This document shows positions 37,666-45,843 of a stretch of 64,000 nt of DNA, piece after piece (positions within the stretch are counted from its first letter, which is position 1; each line of letters begins with the position of its first letter). The translations under genes were made by a program, and so were the position numbers. This DNA is from Photobacterium damselae. Lineage in GTDB: Bacteria > Pseudomonadota > Gammaproteobacteria > Enterobacterales > Vibrionaceae. The notes below the pieces were generated by a model, which saw only the letters and a program-made list of their open reading frames with translations, was not told the DNA's origin and did no database searches. Where the stretch lies: contig NZ_PYOG01000003.1 of the NCBI RefSeq assembly GCF_003026815.1, positions 1 through 64,000 on the forward strand. The letters are read 5' to 3'.

Positions 37666-38091
37666 ATGAATAAAAAGCCAAATAAAAAGAACCTCTCCAT
37701 AAATACGGGATGGTATAAGTTACTTAAACTGTCAGCTGAATATCTAAACATAGAATGTATTGATCCAGAACATACAAGTGATAATATCAATTTTAATTCC
37801 TTAGATGTACGAAGTGTAAGAAATTTCCAACGTTACTTAACGGAGCAAAAAAGTGATCCTCTTGTTTCGATAACCGCCGCGAAATTTGTCAAGCCCCTTT
37901 CCTTTGGTCATTTTAGTTTGTGCTTATGGACTGCTCCTAACTTACTTACCCTTTTAACAACAGCTTGCGATTACAGTAAAAGTCTTGGCAGTCCTATTAA
38001 GCTTCATTTTAAAATGACATTAAAAGGGGATGCTGAGATTTATATCATTCAACATGAACCTTATGATAAAGAGACCGTAATTACTCTGTAG
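37666..38091 (+). pseudogene. AraC-type regulator, N-terminal part (broken gene)
   Basis: This 141-residue frame matches the ligand-binding N-terminus of the OruR/ArgR-like AraC regulators: GWYKLLKLSAEYL, DPLVSITAAKFVKPLSFGHFSLCLWTAPNLL, then a stop at 38089-38091. The DNA-binding half follows in another frame at 38103. The ATG at 37666 has AAGGA 8 nt ahead; a TATAAT lies 25 bp upstream of it. The frame of the second half is open back to 38070, so the frames overlap and one indel would join them. About 30-40 residues normally found between the halves also seem missing. Probably an inactivated regulator; two separate genes are less likely. Confidence 0.65.
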
Positions 38092-38102
38092 TAAGTCATA
38101 TC

Positions 38103-38633
38103 ATGCTCCCTTCTTGGCCATTTTCAGATACGGATAGAAAATGGATTGAGAATGAAACTAACTGTAAAGTTCATATAGGTAGTACCATGCGTAAAATTAT
38201 TATTGAGCGCAGATATCTTTATACAGAACTAAAAGATCGTGATCATGATGTTTATACCACAAGTCTTAATGCACTAAGACAACAGGTAATAGATTTAGAA
38301 TCTAATGATATTCGATTATTAGTTTATAACTTTTTAGATAAGCAAAGTAATTTAGTCGATATAAATGGAACTGATATAGCCTCTTATTTAGGTATAAGCT
38401 TTAGAACACTAAATAGAAGACTTGCAGAAGCAGAAACCAGTTATCGTAGTATTTTACAAGAATATCGATTAGAAAAAGCACTAAACCTTTTGAATAACGA
38501 TAAAATCAATATGGCTGAAATTGCGTTTCGATTAGGATTCTCAGACCTTAGTACCTTTTCTAGAGCATTCAAGAGATGGACGGGGGAATGTCCTAGCAAA
38601 CTCAATATTAATAACTATCATCCAAATCTATAG
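38103..38633 (+). pseudogene. AraC-type regulator, DNA-binding part (broken gene)
   Basis: The 176-residue frame carries the last part of the ligand-binding domain and a complete AraC helix-turn-helix domain: DINGTDIASYLGISFRTLNRRLAEAETSYRSILQEYRLEKALNLL is split over two helices, then INMAEIAFRLGFSDLSTFSRAFKRWTGECPS. The ATG at 38103 has no good ribosome site. The DNA-binding part could still be made as a short protein, but the missing middle of the ligand domain argues for decay. Its position beside the CoA-transferase operon and the MFS genes suggests it once controlled this catabolic region. Confidence 0.65.
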
Positions 38634-38638
38634 TAATA

Positions 38639-38663
38639 AGGCCACAATTATAAATAGTGGCCT
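38639..38663. terminator. Shared hairpin between convergent genes
   Basis: AGGCCAC at 38639-38645 pairs with GTGGCCT at 38657-38663 between the broken AraC gene and the MFS gene. T-tracts are short. Confidence 0.5.
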
Positions 38664-38668
38664 ACTAG

Positions 38669-40234
38669 TTAACAACTTGCTACTTTATTACCAATTGGTA
38701 TGCTTAACAGAGTTAATACAGAGCCGACCAATAATACTATTGATACTGCTTTAGTTTTTATAACGTTATTAATTACCATTAATTCCGGTTTGTTATAAGA
38801 AATTAGAGCTTTATCAAAGTAATCCATGAGCTGTTCATTACCCATAAAATTAATACCATTAACGATACTCTTGTCTAGAGTATCAATATTTAAAAACATG
38901 GTGTTATTTCCGATCACATCAACAAACTCATACTTTGTTGCATATGTTAGTAGCATACCAAAGCTAATAACACCTAATACATAACCTATGTTTTTTGCAG
39001 ATGCTTGTGCGCCTGATGACTGTCCAGAAAATTTTATTCCAACTGAGCAATTTATAACTAAGTTTATTTTTGTTGCAAGAAATCCACACCCAATACCAAT
39101 AGGAGCCAAAGCTATATAAAAATAATAGCTTGGTATTTTAGGTTGCATTACAAATGCTAAAGAAAATAAACTTATTGTAATAATGGTAAGTCCCATCGTA
39201 TTGAGTTCTTGGCTAGTTTTATCTTTTAATACTGTTGCAGCAACAACAGAGGAAATGAACATCGATATAGCAAATATTGTTGTTGATAATGCAAGTGTTA
39301 TTGATGGATATTGACCAAGGGAAATGTAACTTACGATTACAAATAGTACTCCCCCATAGATAACATACAATAATGCCAACATATAGAAGCCACATAGTGA
39401 AGTTAATGTATAAAAAGACTGTGGAATAATTGAATTATTTTCATTTTTTATATTTAAGTAGATAAAAAAAGTAGTGATTGACGTTAAAAATAGTATTAAA
39501 GGTATACTAATATAATCAAAGAGATAGAACCCTATTGATAAAGAAGGAGTGATAAACCCAAACTTTGGTATTAAAACAATAGCCAACAAAAATAGCATTA
39601 GAGTAACAAATACCAAGATAACTTCACTTAAATTAATTTTCAAATTCGACTTTATAAAATCAGGCTCTGGCATTTTACATGATAATCCTAGTACTACTAA
39701 CGATAAAATTGCCAATATAATATATCCAGATCTCCACTCCCAATAGATATGAAGTGCATTAAGTAATAAAGGAAAGAGTGCAATAACAACAGCTACAGAT
39801 GTTCCCCATATGCTAAATGCCAATACACGATTTTTTTTTCGAATTATTGTTGAAAGTAAAGAAACACAAGCAGGGAGAATAAGTGATGCTCCAAGGCCAA
39901 AAAATACTCTTGAGAGACCAACAAAACTGAGAAGGTGATGAGATGTTATGGCAAAAAATTCACCTAAAAAGGTAAAACAAAGCCCTAGTTGGAATATTTT
40001 TTTCCAATTTAAAAAATAACCAAAAATACCACTAATTATCATTAATGAAGCACAAATAACTGAATAGAACGCGGTAATTATTTGACCAGTAGATAAGTTA
40101 ACATCAAAAAATAACATGATCTCCTTTATTGATAATGCTGTCGTAATATTATCTGCACTTGTAATGATTTGTGCCAAACACACACACAATAATAGATAGA
40201 CTTCATAGGATAACCATCCTTCCCTATTATTCAT
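38669..40234 (-). CDS. MFS permease of the DHA2-like 14-helix type
   Basis: A 521-residue inner-membrane transporter with about fourteen hydrophobic helices. The first helix region (CVCLAQIITSADNITTALSIKEIMLFF) and the RVFFGLGASLILPACVSLLSTI motif are related to those of the neighbouring MFS protein at 40.3-41.9 kb, so the two are probably an old duplication. Codons are very AT-rich. AAGGA precedes the ATG at 40234. A terminator separates it from the upstream MFS gene. Substrate unknown; its place beside the amidohydrolase and CoA-transferase points to the same pathway. Confidence 0.85.
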   Translation of the reverse strand: MNNREGWLSYEVYLLLCVCLAQIITSADNITTALSIKEIMLFFDVNLSTGQIITAFYSVICASLMIISGIFGYFLNWKKIFQLGLCFTFLGEFFAITSHHLLSFVGLSRVFFGLGASLILPACVSLLSTIIRKKNRVLAFSIWGTSVAVVIALFPLLLNALHIYWEWRSGYIILAILSLVVLGLSCKMPEPDFIKSNLKINLSEVILVFVTLMLFLLAIVLIPKFGFITPSLSIGFYLFDYISIPLILFLTSITTFFIYLNIKNENNSIIPQSFYTLTSLCGFYMLALLYVIYGGVLFVIVSYISLGQYPSITLALSTTIFAISMFISSVVAATVLKDKTSQELNTMGLTIITISLFSLAFVMQPKIPSYYFYIALAPIGIGCGFLATKINLVINCSVGIKFSGQSSGAQASAKNIGYVLGVISFGMLLTYATKYEFVDVIGNNTMFLNIDTLDKSIVNGINFMGNEQLMDYFDKALISYNKPELMVINNVIKTKAVSIVLLVGSVLTLLSIPIGNKVASC

Positions 40235-40252
40235 AACGATTCCTTACAACGG

Positions 40253-40276
40253 AAAAAGCCCCAATAAAGGGGCTTT
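40253..40276 (-). terminator. Terminator between the two MFS genes
   Basis: AAAGCCCC at 40255-40262 pairs with GGGGCTTT at 40269-40276 with a run of T on the minus strand, just past the stop of the first MFS gene. The second MFS gene therefore probably depends on read-through or its own promoter. Confidence 0.85.
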
Positions 40277-40286
40277 AGGCGTTAAA

Positions 40287-41933
40287 TTAGTGTTCAAACT
40301 GCTCAAAGACTTCATCAACCTCATGATCTTTTTTAATCATAAGGCTTCGTGATGGTAGGTTTTTCAGTGAAAATAAGAACATCAACATGAAAATAGCGAC
40401 TGCATATAAACCGGCTCTAGCAGCATTTAAACGCACTTGACTATTAATACTCACCGCTGTTGAAACTTCTTGAGTCTCTATAATATTTTTTTCATTGATA
40501 TAAGCGGTAAATTCTTTATCGCTTAAGAATGGAACCGCCGATAATTGTTCTATAGTTTGCTTTGATTCTTGAGTAAAACTGGTCGTCTCCGCTACTTGCT
40601 GTTTGTAATCAGAAGTCATTACCATCAACATGGTTACCCCCATGATTGCAATACCTACCGCATAGCCAATATTTCTGACGGTTGCTTGAATACCACCAGA
40701 TTGTTGTGCATCTTGAGGATCCAATGCATCTGTAACAATAATTGAACATTGTGATGCCATTGCACCCAAAGAACATCCCATCAAAGTTTGCCCTAGGATC
40801 AATAAGCCATTTACACCACCCGCTTCTAAGCCTAGAGACATAATGAAAGCAGAAGCTGCTGCTCCGATTAAACTAAACAAACAAACCGTTTTCACTTTTA
40901 ACTGGCTCAATTTTGCAGGCAGCAGCATTGCTACAATCACAGTACCTAAACTCATACCTATCAACGTCATTCCAGCTTGTGCTGTAGAATAATCAGCAAC
41001 CAACTGCATATATGGTATTGTTATAGCAACAGGAGCGGAAGAACCAACCCAAAATAGAGCACCAATGTATAACCCTGTTTGTACCTGCTTATTATAAATA
41101 ATTTTAGCCGGCATAAGTGCCAAACCACCGTCAGCCTCATAACGCTTTTCCCAGACAAGTAGTAAAGCTAAGATCGCTAAACCCGCAATAACCATAATAA
41201 GGGCTGGAGATAAACCAAATACCGAAAATGCAGTAATTGGTGAAATTACTCCCCAAACTGGAGTTTTTAAGGTGCCAACAATAACCAGTAGTAAGCCAAA
41301 TGCAGCTAAAATAATACCGATAATATCCAGTTTTGGTTTTTGCTCAGATACAGCAATATCCTGAACTTTTACAGAAGCAATAAGAACTAAAGCAAAAATT
41401 AAGCTCAGTAAAAGGTATGTAATCTTAAAACCAACTAAATCCAGCAAAGAACCAAAAACCACAGGCATTGCCGCTGCAGCAATGCCTGAGGCCGCAGCCA
41501 AAGCGCTAAATGCAATAGCTTGATCTTTACCCTGATAATTACCTGCGATCAAACCAAGTACGGCCGGAATCGTCAAGCTTGCTCCTGCACCTGTTAATAC
41601 GCGAGCACCATAGATAAACGCCTGGATGTTTGGAGAGAAGGCTGCAACGATTTCACTAACACATAATAGTACTAAACCAATTCGAAATGATTTTCTCCAA
41701 CCGAGAATCAACCCCATCAAACCACCAGCAATCATTAACGCGCCAGCAATAAGTGAATATGTTGCATTAGCCATTTGGAGCTGATCCATTGAAGCGCCGA
41801 ATAACTTGGTTAAAGATGATGCTGAAACACCAACTGTGGCGTTATCGCCACTTGTACCTACTTGAGCTGCGCACAGAATAAGTAGAGTGAGCCATTTATT
41901 AGAGTTATTAACTTGTTGATTCATTATATTCAT
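40287..41933 (-). CDS. MFS permease of the DHA2-like 14-helix type, first gene
   Basis: A 548-residue MFS transporter with about fourteen helices. It opens with WLTLLILCAAQVGTSGDNATVGVSASSLTKLF and has RVLTGAGASLTIPAVLGLIAGNY, blocks it shares with the second MFS protein. The C-terminus is a short charged tail. It lies 46 bp after the amidohydrolase gene on the same strand, with a hairpin between. Two starts are possible, ATG at 41933 or 41924. Neither has a ribosome site, because the hairpin takes its place. The permease may import the amidohydrolase substrate or export its product. Confidence 0.87.
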   Translation of the reverse strand: MNIMNQQVNNSNKWLTLLILCAAQVGTSGDNATVGVSASSLTKLFGASMDQLQMANATYSLIAGALMIAGGLMGLILGWRKSFRIGLVLLCVSEIVAAFSPNIQAFIYGARVLTGAGASLTIPAVLGLIAGNYQGKDQAIAFSALAAASGIAAAAMPVVFGSLLDLVGFKITYLLLSLIFALVLIASVKVQDIAVSEQKPKLDIIGIILAAFGLLLVIVGTLKTPVWGVISPITAFSVFGLSPALIMVIAGLAILALLLVWEKRYEADGGLALMPAKIIYNKQVQTGLYIGALFWVGSSAPVAITIPYMQLVADYSTAQAGMTLIGMSLGTVIVAMLLPAKLSQLKVKTVCLFSLIGAAASAFIMSLGLEAGGVNGLLILGQTLMGCSLGAMASQCSIIVTDALDPQDAQQSGGIQATVRNIGYAVGIAIMGVTMLMVMTSDYKQQVAETTSFTQESKQTIEQLSAVPFLSDKEFTAYINEKNIIETQEVSTAVSINSQVRLNAARAGLYAVAIFMLMFLFSLKNLPSRSLMIKKDHEVDEVFEQFEH

Positions 41934-41937
41934 GAAA

Positions 41938-41955
41938 GGCTGTGGTCACACAGCC
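41938..41955 (-). promoter_or_regulatory. Intercistronic hairpin at the MFS start
   Basis: GGCTGTG at 41938-41944 pairs with CACAGCC at 41949-41955 around a four-base loop. Read on the minus strand it is followed by TTTC and the ATG of the MFS gene. It may be a weak terminator or attenuator, or a structure that governs translation start. Confidence 0.55.
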
Positions 41956-41979
41956 CTTACTCCTTTAATCGTAAACCCG

Positions 41980-43647
41980 TTATGCTTTTTCGCCACCAAC
42001 AAAACAAGCTGTTGCATTTAATTGCTTCAACTGTTCGATATCACCCGTCATCCAATCAAAATCAAGTACAGTAAAGTCTGCAAGCTTGCCAGGTTCTAAT
42101 GTACCAATTTGATTAAGTAGGTGCTGTTCAGCTGCATCAGATGTAATACAACGTAATGCTTCTTCACGTGAAATGGATTCTTGTGGAAGCACTTCTGTGC
42201 CATGAAAATCACGACGGCTCATCACGATATACGCGCCCATCATTGGGTTAGTTGGCATAAGAGGAATATCGGCGTTAACACTGATTTTCATACCAGCATC
42301 AACCGCTGAACGTGCTCGTTGTAATTGAGAGAAACAACTCTTTGGAAGCAGTTGTTCTTTCTTCCATGACTCATAGAAATGATAACTATAATAAGGGGTA
42401 ATACTTGCTGATGGCTTATAAGGCATCTCTTTAACACGTTCAAAGAACTCATCATCAGTGAACCCCATATGCTGAATAAACATCTGACCATCACGGCCTT
42501 GTCCATCGGCAGATAAAGACTCTAGAGCATCGAGTACTTTCGCATGTGCAAGATCACCTTGAGTATGAATAGCAATATTAAAATCGTTATCCCAGAACAT
42601 TTGCATATCTTCAGGCAAAGTATCTTCTGTTCTATCAGCAAAACGATGCAACCATCCAGTTTCACGGCCATCCTGGAACGGCTCTTTAGTGATAATCTCG
42701 TAATCTGATACCGCACCATCAGCAAAGAATTTAATACTCTTCACCGGAAATAGAGTTTGATTATCTTTATTATCCAAATAATGCTGGTTCACGTAATCAA
42801 AGGTTGTTTGTGCTGACCAATCTTTAGCTTCATACACTTTCTGCCAACCAAACATATAGCCTTTACGACACTTAGGCATATTGGGTACATTTTCAGATGC
42901 TCGTAGCAGCTGTAGTTCCGCTTCTAATGGCATTGTTATCCCAACACCCATATCTACGCACGATGTCACCCCTTTATTTCGGCCTTGTGCAAGAACACTT
43001 TCAAGTCCTTTCATAATATCGGCTGGCGTCGCCTTAGTGAGAATATGTTCAGCAGCAATCTTAAACATAGCTTGTTCAATAAGTACGCCCGTTGATTTAC
43101 CGTCATCGCCACGCAGGAAACCAAAAATATCATCTGGTAATTCATTAACTTTAAATTCTTCGATAGCTTTACTGTTCATCGTCAATTTATGAATCGATGC
43201 ACCCCAAACAGCAAATGGACGAGAGTTATCAATTTCATCTAGCATTGCTGTTGTAAGCGGACCATGCAAAGGCTCATAATGGCCCCAAACAACTAAGGTT
43301 TCTCGATCTTTAAATTCTTCAACTCGGGATTTTAATGCCGATAAAAATGACTCAGAATCACGAACTGCGGTATATACACGCCCATCTATTGTCCAATCAG
43401 TAAAACTTGCTGGAATTAATGTAGCAAACATAGCTGCAGTACCAAGAATATGTAAATGAGGTTCAATAAAACCAGGGTAAATATATTGTTCTTGATAATC
43501 ATAATTAATAGTTGCTGTTGGATACTTATTGATAAGTGAGTCTAAATCACCAAGTCCAATAATTTTATCACCATCAACAGCCATTGCTTCTTCACAAGAG
43601 AAATCATTATCTACTGTATATATTTTTTTTGCTTTATAGATTTTCAT
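41980..43647 (-). CDS. YtcJ-like amidohydrolase (amidohydrolase 3 family)
   Basis: A 555-residue cytoplasmic metal hydrolase of the YtcJ/amidohydrolase-3 group, whose known members hydrolyse N-substituted formamides and similar bonds. The metal ligands are in GFIEPHLHILG, the carbonyl or lysine region in IKFFADGAVSDYEI, and the later residues in IAIHTQGDLA, FIQHMGF and SVNADIPLMPTNPMMG. The last 60 residues (EPGKLADFTVLDFDWM) form the second beta-domain. It follows the outer-membrane barrel by 36 bp and precedes an MFS permease, so it belongs to one operon. Substrate unknown. Confidence 0.88.
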   Translation of the reverse strand: MKIYKAKKIYTVDNDFSCEEAMAVDGDKIIGLGDLDSLINKYPTATINYDYQEQYIYPGFIEPHLHILGTAAMFATLIPASFTDWTIDGRVYTAVRDSESFLSALKSRVEEFKDRETLVVWGHYEPLHGPLTTAMLDEIDNSRPFAVWGASIHKLTMNSKAIEEFKVNELPDDIFGFLRGDDGKSTGVLIEQAMFKIAAEHILTKATPADIMKGLESVLAQGRNKGVTSCVDMGVGITMPLEAELQLLRASENVPNMPKCRKGYMFGWQKVYEAKDWSAQTTFDYVNQHYLDNKDNQTLFPVKSIKFFADGAVSDYEIITKEPFQDGRETGWLHRFADRTEDTLPEDMQMFWDNDFNIAIHTQGDLAHAKVLDALESLSADGQGRDGQMFIQHMGFTDDEFFERVKEMPYKPSASITPYYSYHFYESWKKEQLLPKSCFSQLQRARSAVDAGMKISVNADIPLMPTNPMMGAYIVMSRRDFHGTEVLPQESISREEALRCITSDAAEQHLLNQIGTLEPGKLADFTVLDFDWMTGDIEQLKQLNATACFVGGEKA

Positions 43648-43683
43648 ATTAAATACATCCCTACTATTTATAATGTATATATA

Positions 43684-44514
43684 TTAGAAGTAATAAGTCA
43701 CACCAGCTCTGAATTGACGTTTATCGTCATTGGCATACATAGATTTATCAGGCATAGAACTAATGTCTGAGCTTAAATCACTGAAGGTTTCTTTGTATGT
43801 TACGTTAAACCACCAGCGACGATTTTCAGTAATTGGCGTACCTAATGTTGTTTCTAATAAAAGGTCTTGAGTAACATAACCATCAAAATCCAAATAAGAA
43901 TACTGAGGGCTAAACATCATATACGTACCTTTTTTACTTAGATAAATGGCATTATATAAATTAACCTGTATACCGATGCCATCATCTGTTCCTGCGAGCT
44001 TATATTCATCTTTTACATTAGCTTGAACAACAGCAATATTTGGATAAATAACCCAATTGCTTAGTACAGGAACTTTAACAATACCACCAACAGCAATAAT
44101 ATTATCGATAACATCCGAGTCATCATTTGAACGATCAATAAAATCCAATGAATAACCAGCTTTAGGTAAACCAGCCAAACCAGTACCAAAAACCTGGAAC
44201 CAACGAGCACGCATCTCTCTTAAATCAAAGCCATCTTCAAACGGATCTTCTTCTTTCTCTGCACCTGTCACAGAAATCATAGTTAAAAAGTTGTTGTCAG
44301 GATTGAAAGAACCGCCAATCTTTAACTCTCCTTCAAGAGCAAAATCATTATTATTACTATTTGTACCCGCAGATAATTTAAAAGAGGTGACGACTTTTGT
44401 TACATCTGCAGGATCTGGAGCATCTTCTTTTTTATTATCAGCAAATGTAACTGAAGAAGATAATAAACCAGCTGCTAAAATAGATGCTGTTAGTAATGTT
44501 TTTTTATTTTCCAT
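43684..44514 (-). CDS. Outer-membrane beta-barrel protein
   Basis: A 276-residue exported protein. The signal peptide (KKTLLTASILAAGLLSSSVTFA) is followed by alternating hydrophobic strands typical of a barrel (KLSAGTNSNNNDFALEGELKIGG, RWWFNVTYKETFSDLSS) and a C-terminal aromatic strand ending RAGVTYYF, the usual sorting signal for the outer membrane. I place the start at the ATG at 44514. It is the first gene of the amidohydrolase-MFS operon and is a likely porin for its substrate. No closer family is recognised. Confidence 0.8.
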   Translation of the reverse strand: MENKKTLLTASILAAGLLSSSVTFADNKKEDAPDPADVTKVVTSFKLSAGTNSNNNDFALEGELKIGGSFNPDNNFLTMISVTGAEKEEDPFEDGFDLREMRARWFQVFGTGLAGLPKAGYSLDFIDRSNDDSDVIDNIIAVGGIVKVPVLSNWVIYPNIAVVQANVKDEYKLAGTDDGIGIQVNLYNAIYLSKKGTYMMFSPQYSYLDFDGYVTQDLLLETTLGTPITENRRWWFNVTYKETFSDLSSDISSMPDKSMYANDDKRQFRAGVTYYF

Positions 44515-44631
44515 GATTAATGAGTCCAATTTATATTTTTAATACGCAGACTCATTATAAAAAACAGAAAACTTAAAACCATAAATTCATATATATAGCA
44601 GATATTAGCAAAAGTAATAACCAAGAATAAA

Positions 44632-45546
44632 TTAAAAACAACTCATATTTACAAAGCTATTTCTTAAATATTTATGGAATAGATCCTTTTCCATGACAGA
44701 ATGCCAATACATATAACACTTTCCTTTTGGTAAAGTCATATCCAGCTCTATTTTAGATAACTCTTCCGTATTAACCAAACCTACAGGTATAAATGCAAGA
44801 AACTCTGTATCAATTAGTGCTTTTGCAACTAAATCATATTGTGAATAAGATAATATAGTATTTAGAAACTTCCCGTTTTTATTAAAAACACTTTTAACCT
44901 CAATACCTAGTTTCCCATGAAATTTGAAATCAATAAATTTTTCACTATAGAGTTCATCAAAAGTAACCTTGCCACTTTTTCGTTGTAATAATGGGTTATT
45001 TTTATCTGCAAATAACCCATACTCCATTTCTCCGATATTAACCTGATGGATATTATTTGATAATCCGTCAAAACTTCCTATTAATAAGTCTAAATTTCCA
45101 TTATTTAAGTCTTCTACACAAGCATCATAACGGTTAATAATTTCAAATGAGACTGCAAAATTCATGTCTTTAAGAATATCCAAAGATTTTTTCGATACTA
45201 AATCCATTCCAATACCATCAATAATACAAATACGATACACTTTTTTCATCGTATCATTTGTTTTGTGTCTCATATGGAAAATATCAATAGCACTTGATAT
45301 ATGAGCTTCAAGCATTGGATATAAAGTTAATGCAAATGGCGTTAAAACCATCTCATTATTGATTCGAACTAGCAGATTATCGTTAAAGATGTAACGCAAC
45401 TTTGAAAGTTTTTGACTAACAGCAGATTGAGAAATGCATAAATGCTTAGCGGCATTACTAATGTGTTTTTCTCTTAACAGTACGTAGAGAGCGACCATTA
45501 AATTTTGATCATACTTAATCAAGGGTTGAAGATAGTTGCTTTCCAT
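44632..45546 (-). CDS. LysR-family transcriptional regulator
   Basis: A 304-residue regulator. The N-terminal winged helix (ALYVLLREKHISNAAKHLCISQSAVSQKLSKLRYIF) is typical, with the shape of the LeuO/NodD branch (NDNLLVRINNEMVLTPFAL). The C-terminal two-lobed domain binds a small effector. It is divergent from the enoate-reductase-like gene and lies just upstream of the porin operon, so it probably controls one or both. Confidence 0.9.
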   Translation of the reverse strand: MESNYLQPLIKYDQNLMVALYVLLREKHISNAAKHLCISQSAVSQKLSKLRYIFNDNLLVRINNEMVLTPFALTLYPMLEAHISSAIDIFHMRHKTNDTMKKVYRICIIDGIGMDLVSKKSLDILKDMNFAVSFEIINRYDACVEDLNNGNLDLLIGSFDGLSNNIHQVNIGEMEYGLFADKNNPLLQRKSGKVTFDELYSEKFIDFKFHGKLGIEVKSVFNKNGKFLNTILSYSQYDLVAKALIDTEFLAFIPVGLVNTEELSKIELDMTLPKGKCYMYWHSVMEKDLFHKYLRNSFVNMSCF

Positions 45547-45720
45547 TTTGATACTCTACTTATGCCAAGTGCAGTGATTCTTCGCTCGTAAGAGTAATTA
45601 CTTTCTCACTCAATAATTGTTAATTCAGGACATTCTTTTGTCTTTTTATGCCAATGGATATTTTTTTGACATTACGCAATAAAACTAAGCTCATACACTA
45701 AGAGCACATTCTCTGTAATA

Positions 45721-45736
45721 TTTGTCTTAGATCAAA
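45721..45736. promoter_or_regulatory. Possible LysR operator
   Basis: TTTG.TCTTAGAT.CAAA is a short dyad of the T-N11-A kind in the gap between the divergent LysR and flavoenzyme genes. LysR proteins often bind such sites; the support is the position and dyad only. Confidence 0.25.
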
Positions 45737-45843
45737 CAAGAAGGATATGGCAAGAAAAGTCAAACCATTGGCAGTCTACGCAAACTCTTTTGTCTCGATA
45801 TCCGTTTAATAGTTATCAGATAAAATAAAGCAAGGTAGATCTT

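Noticed and set aside
45717-45740. FNR box upstream of the flavoenzyme
   Set aside because: Only one half-site (ATCAA) fits; the other half matches 3 of 5 bases.
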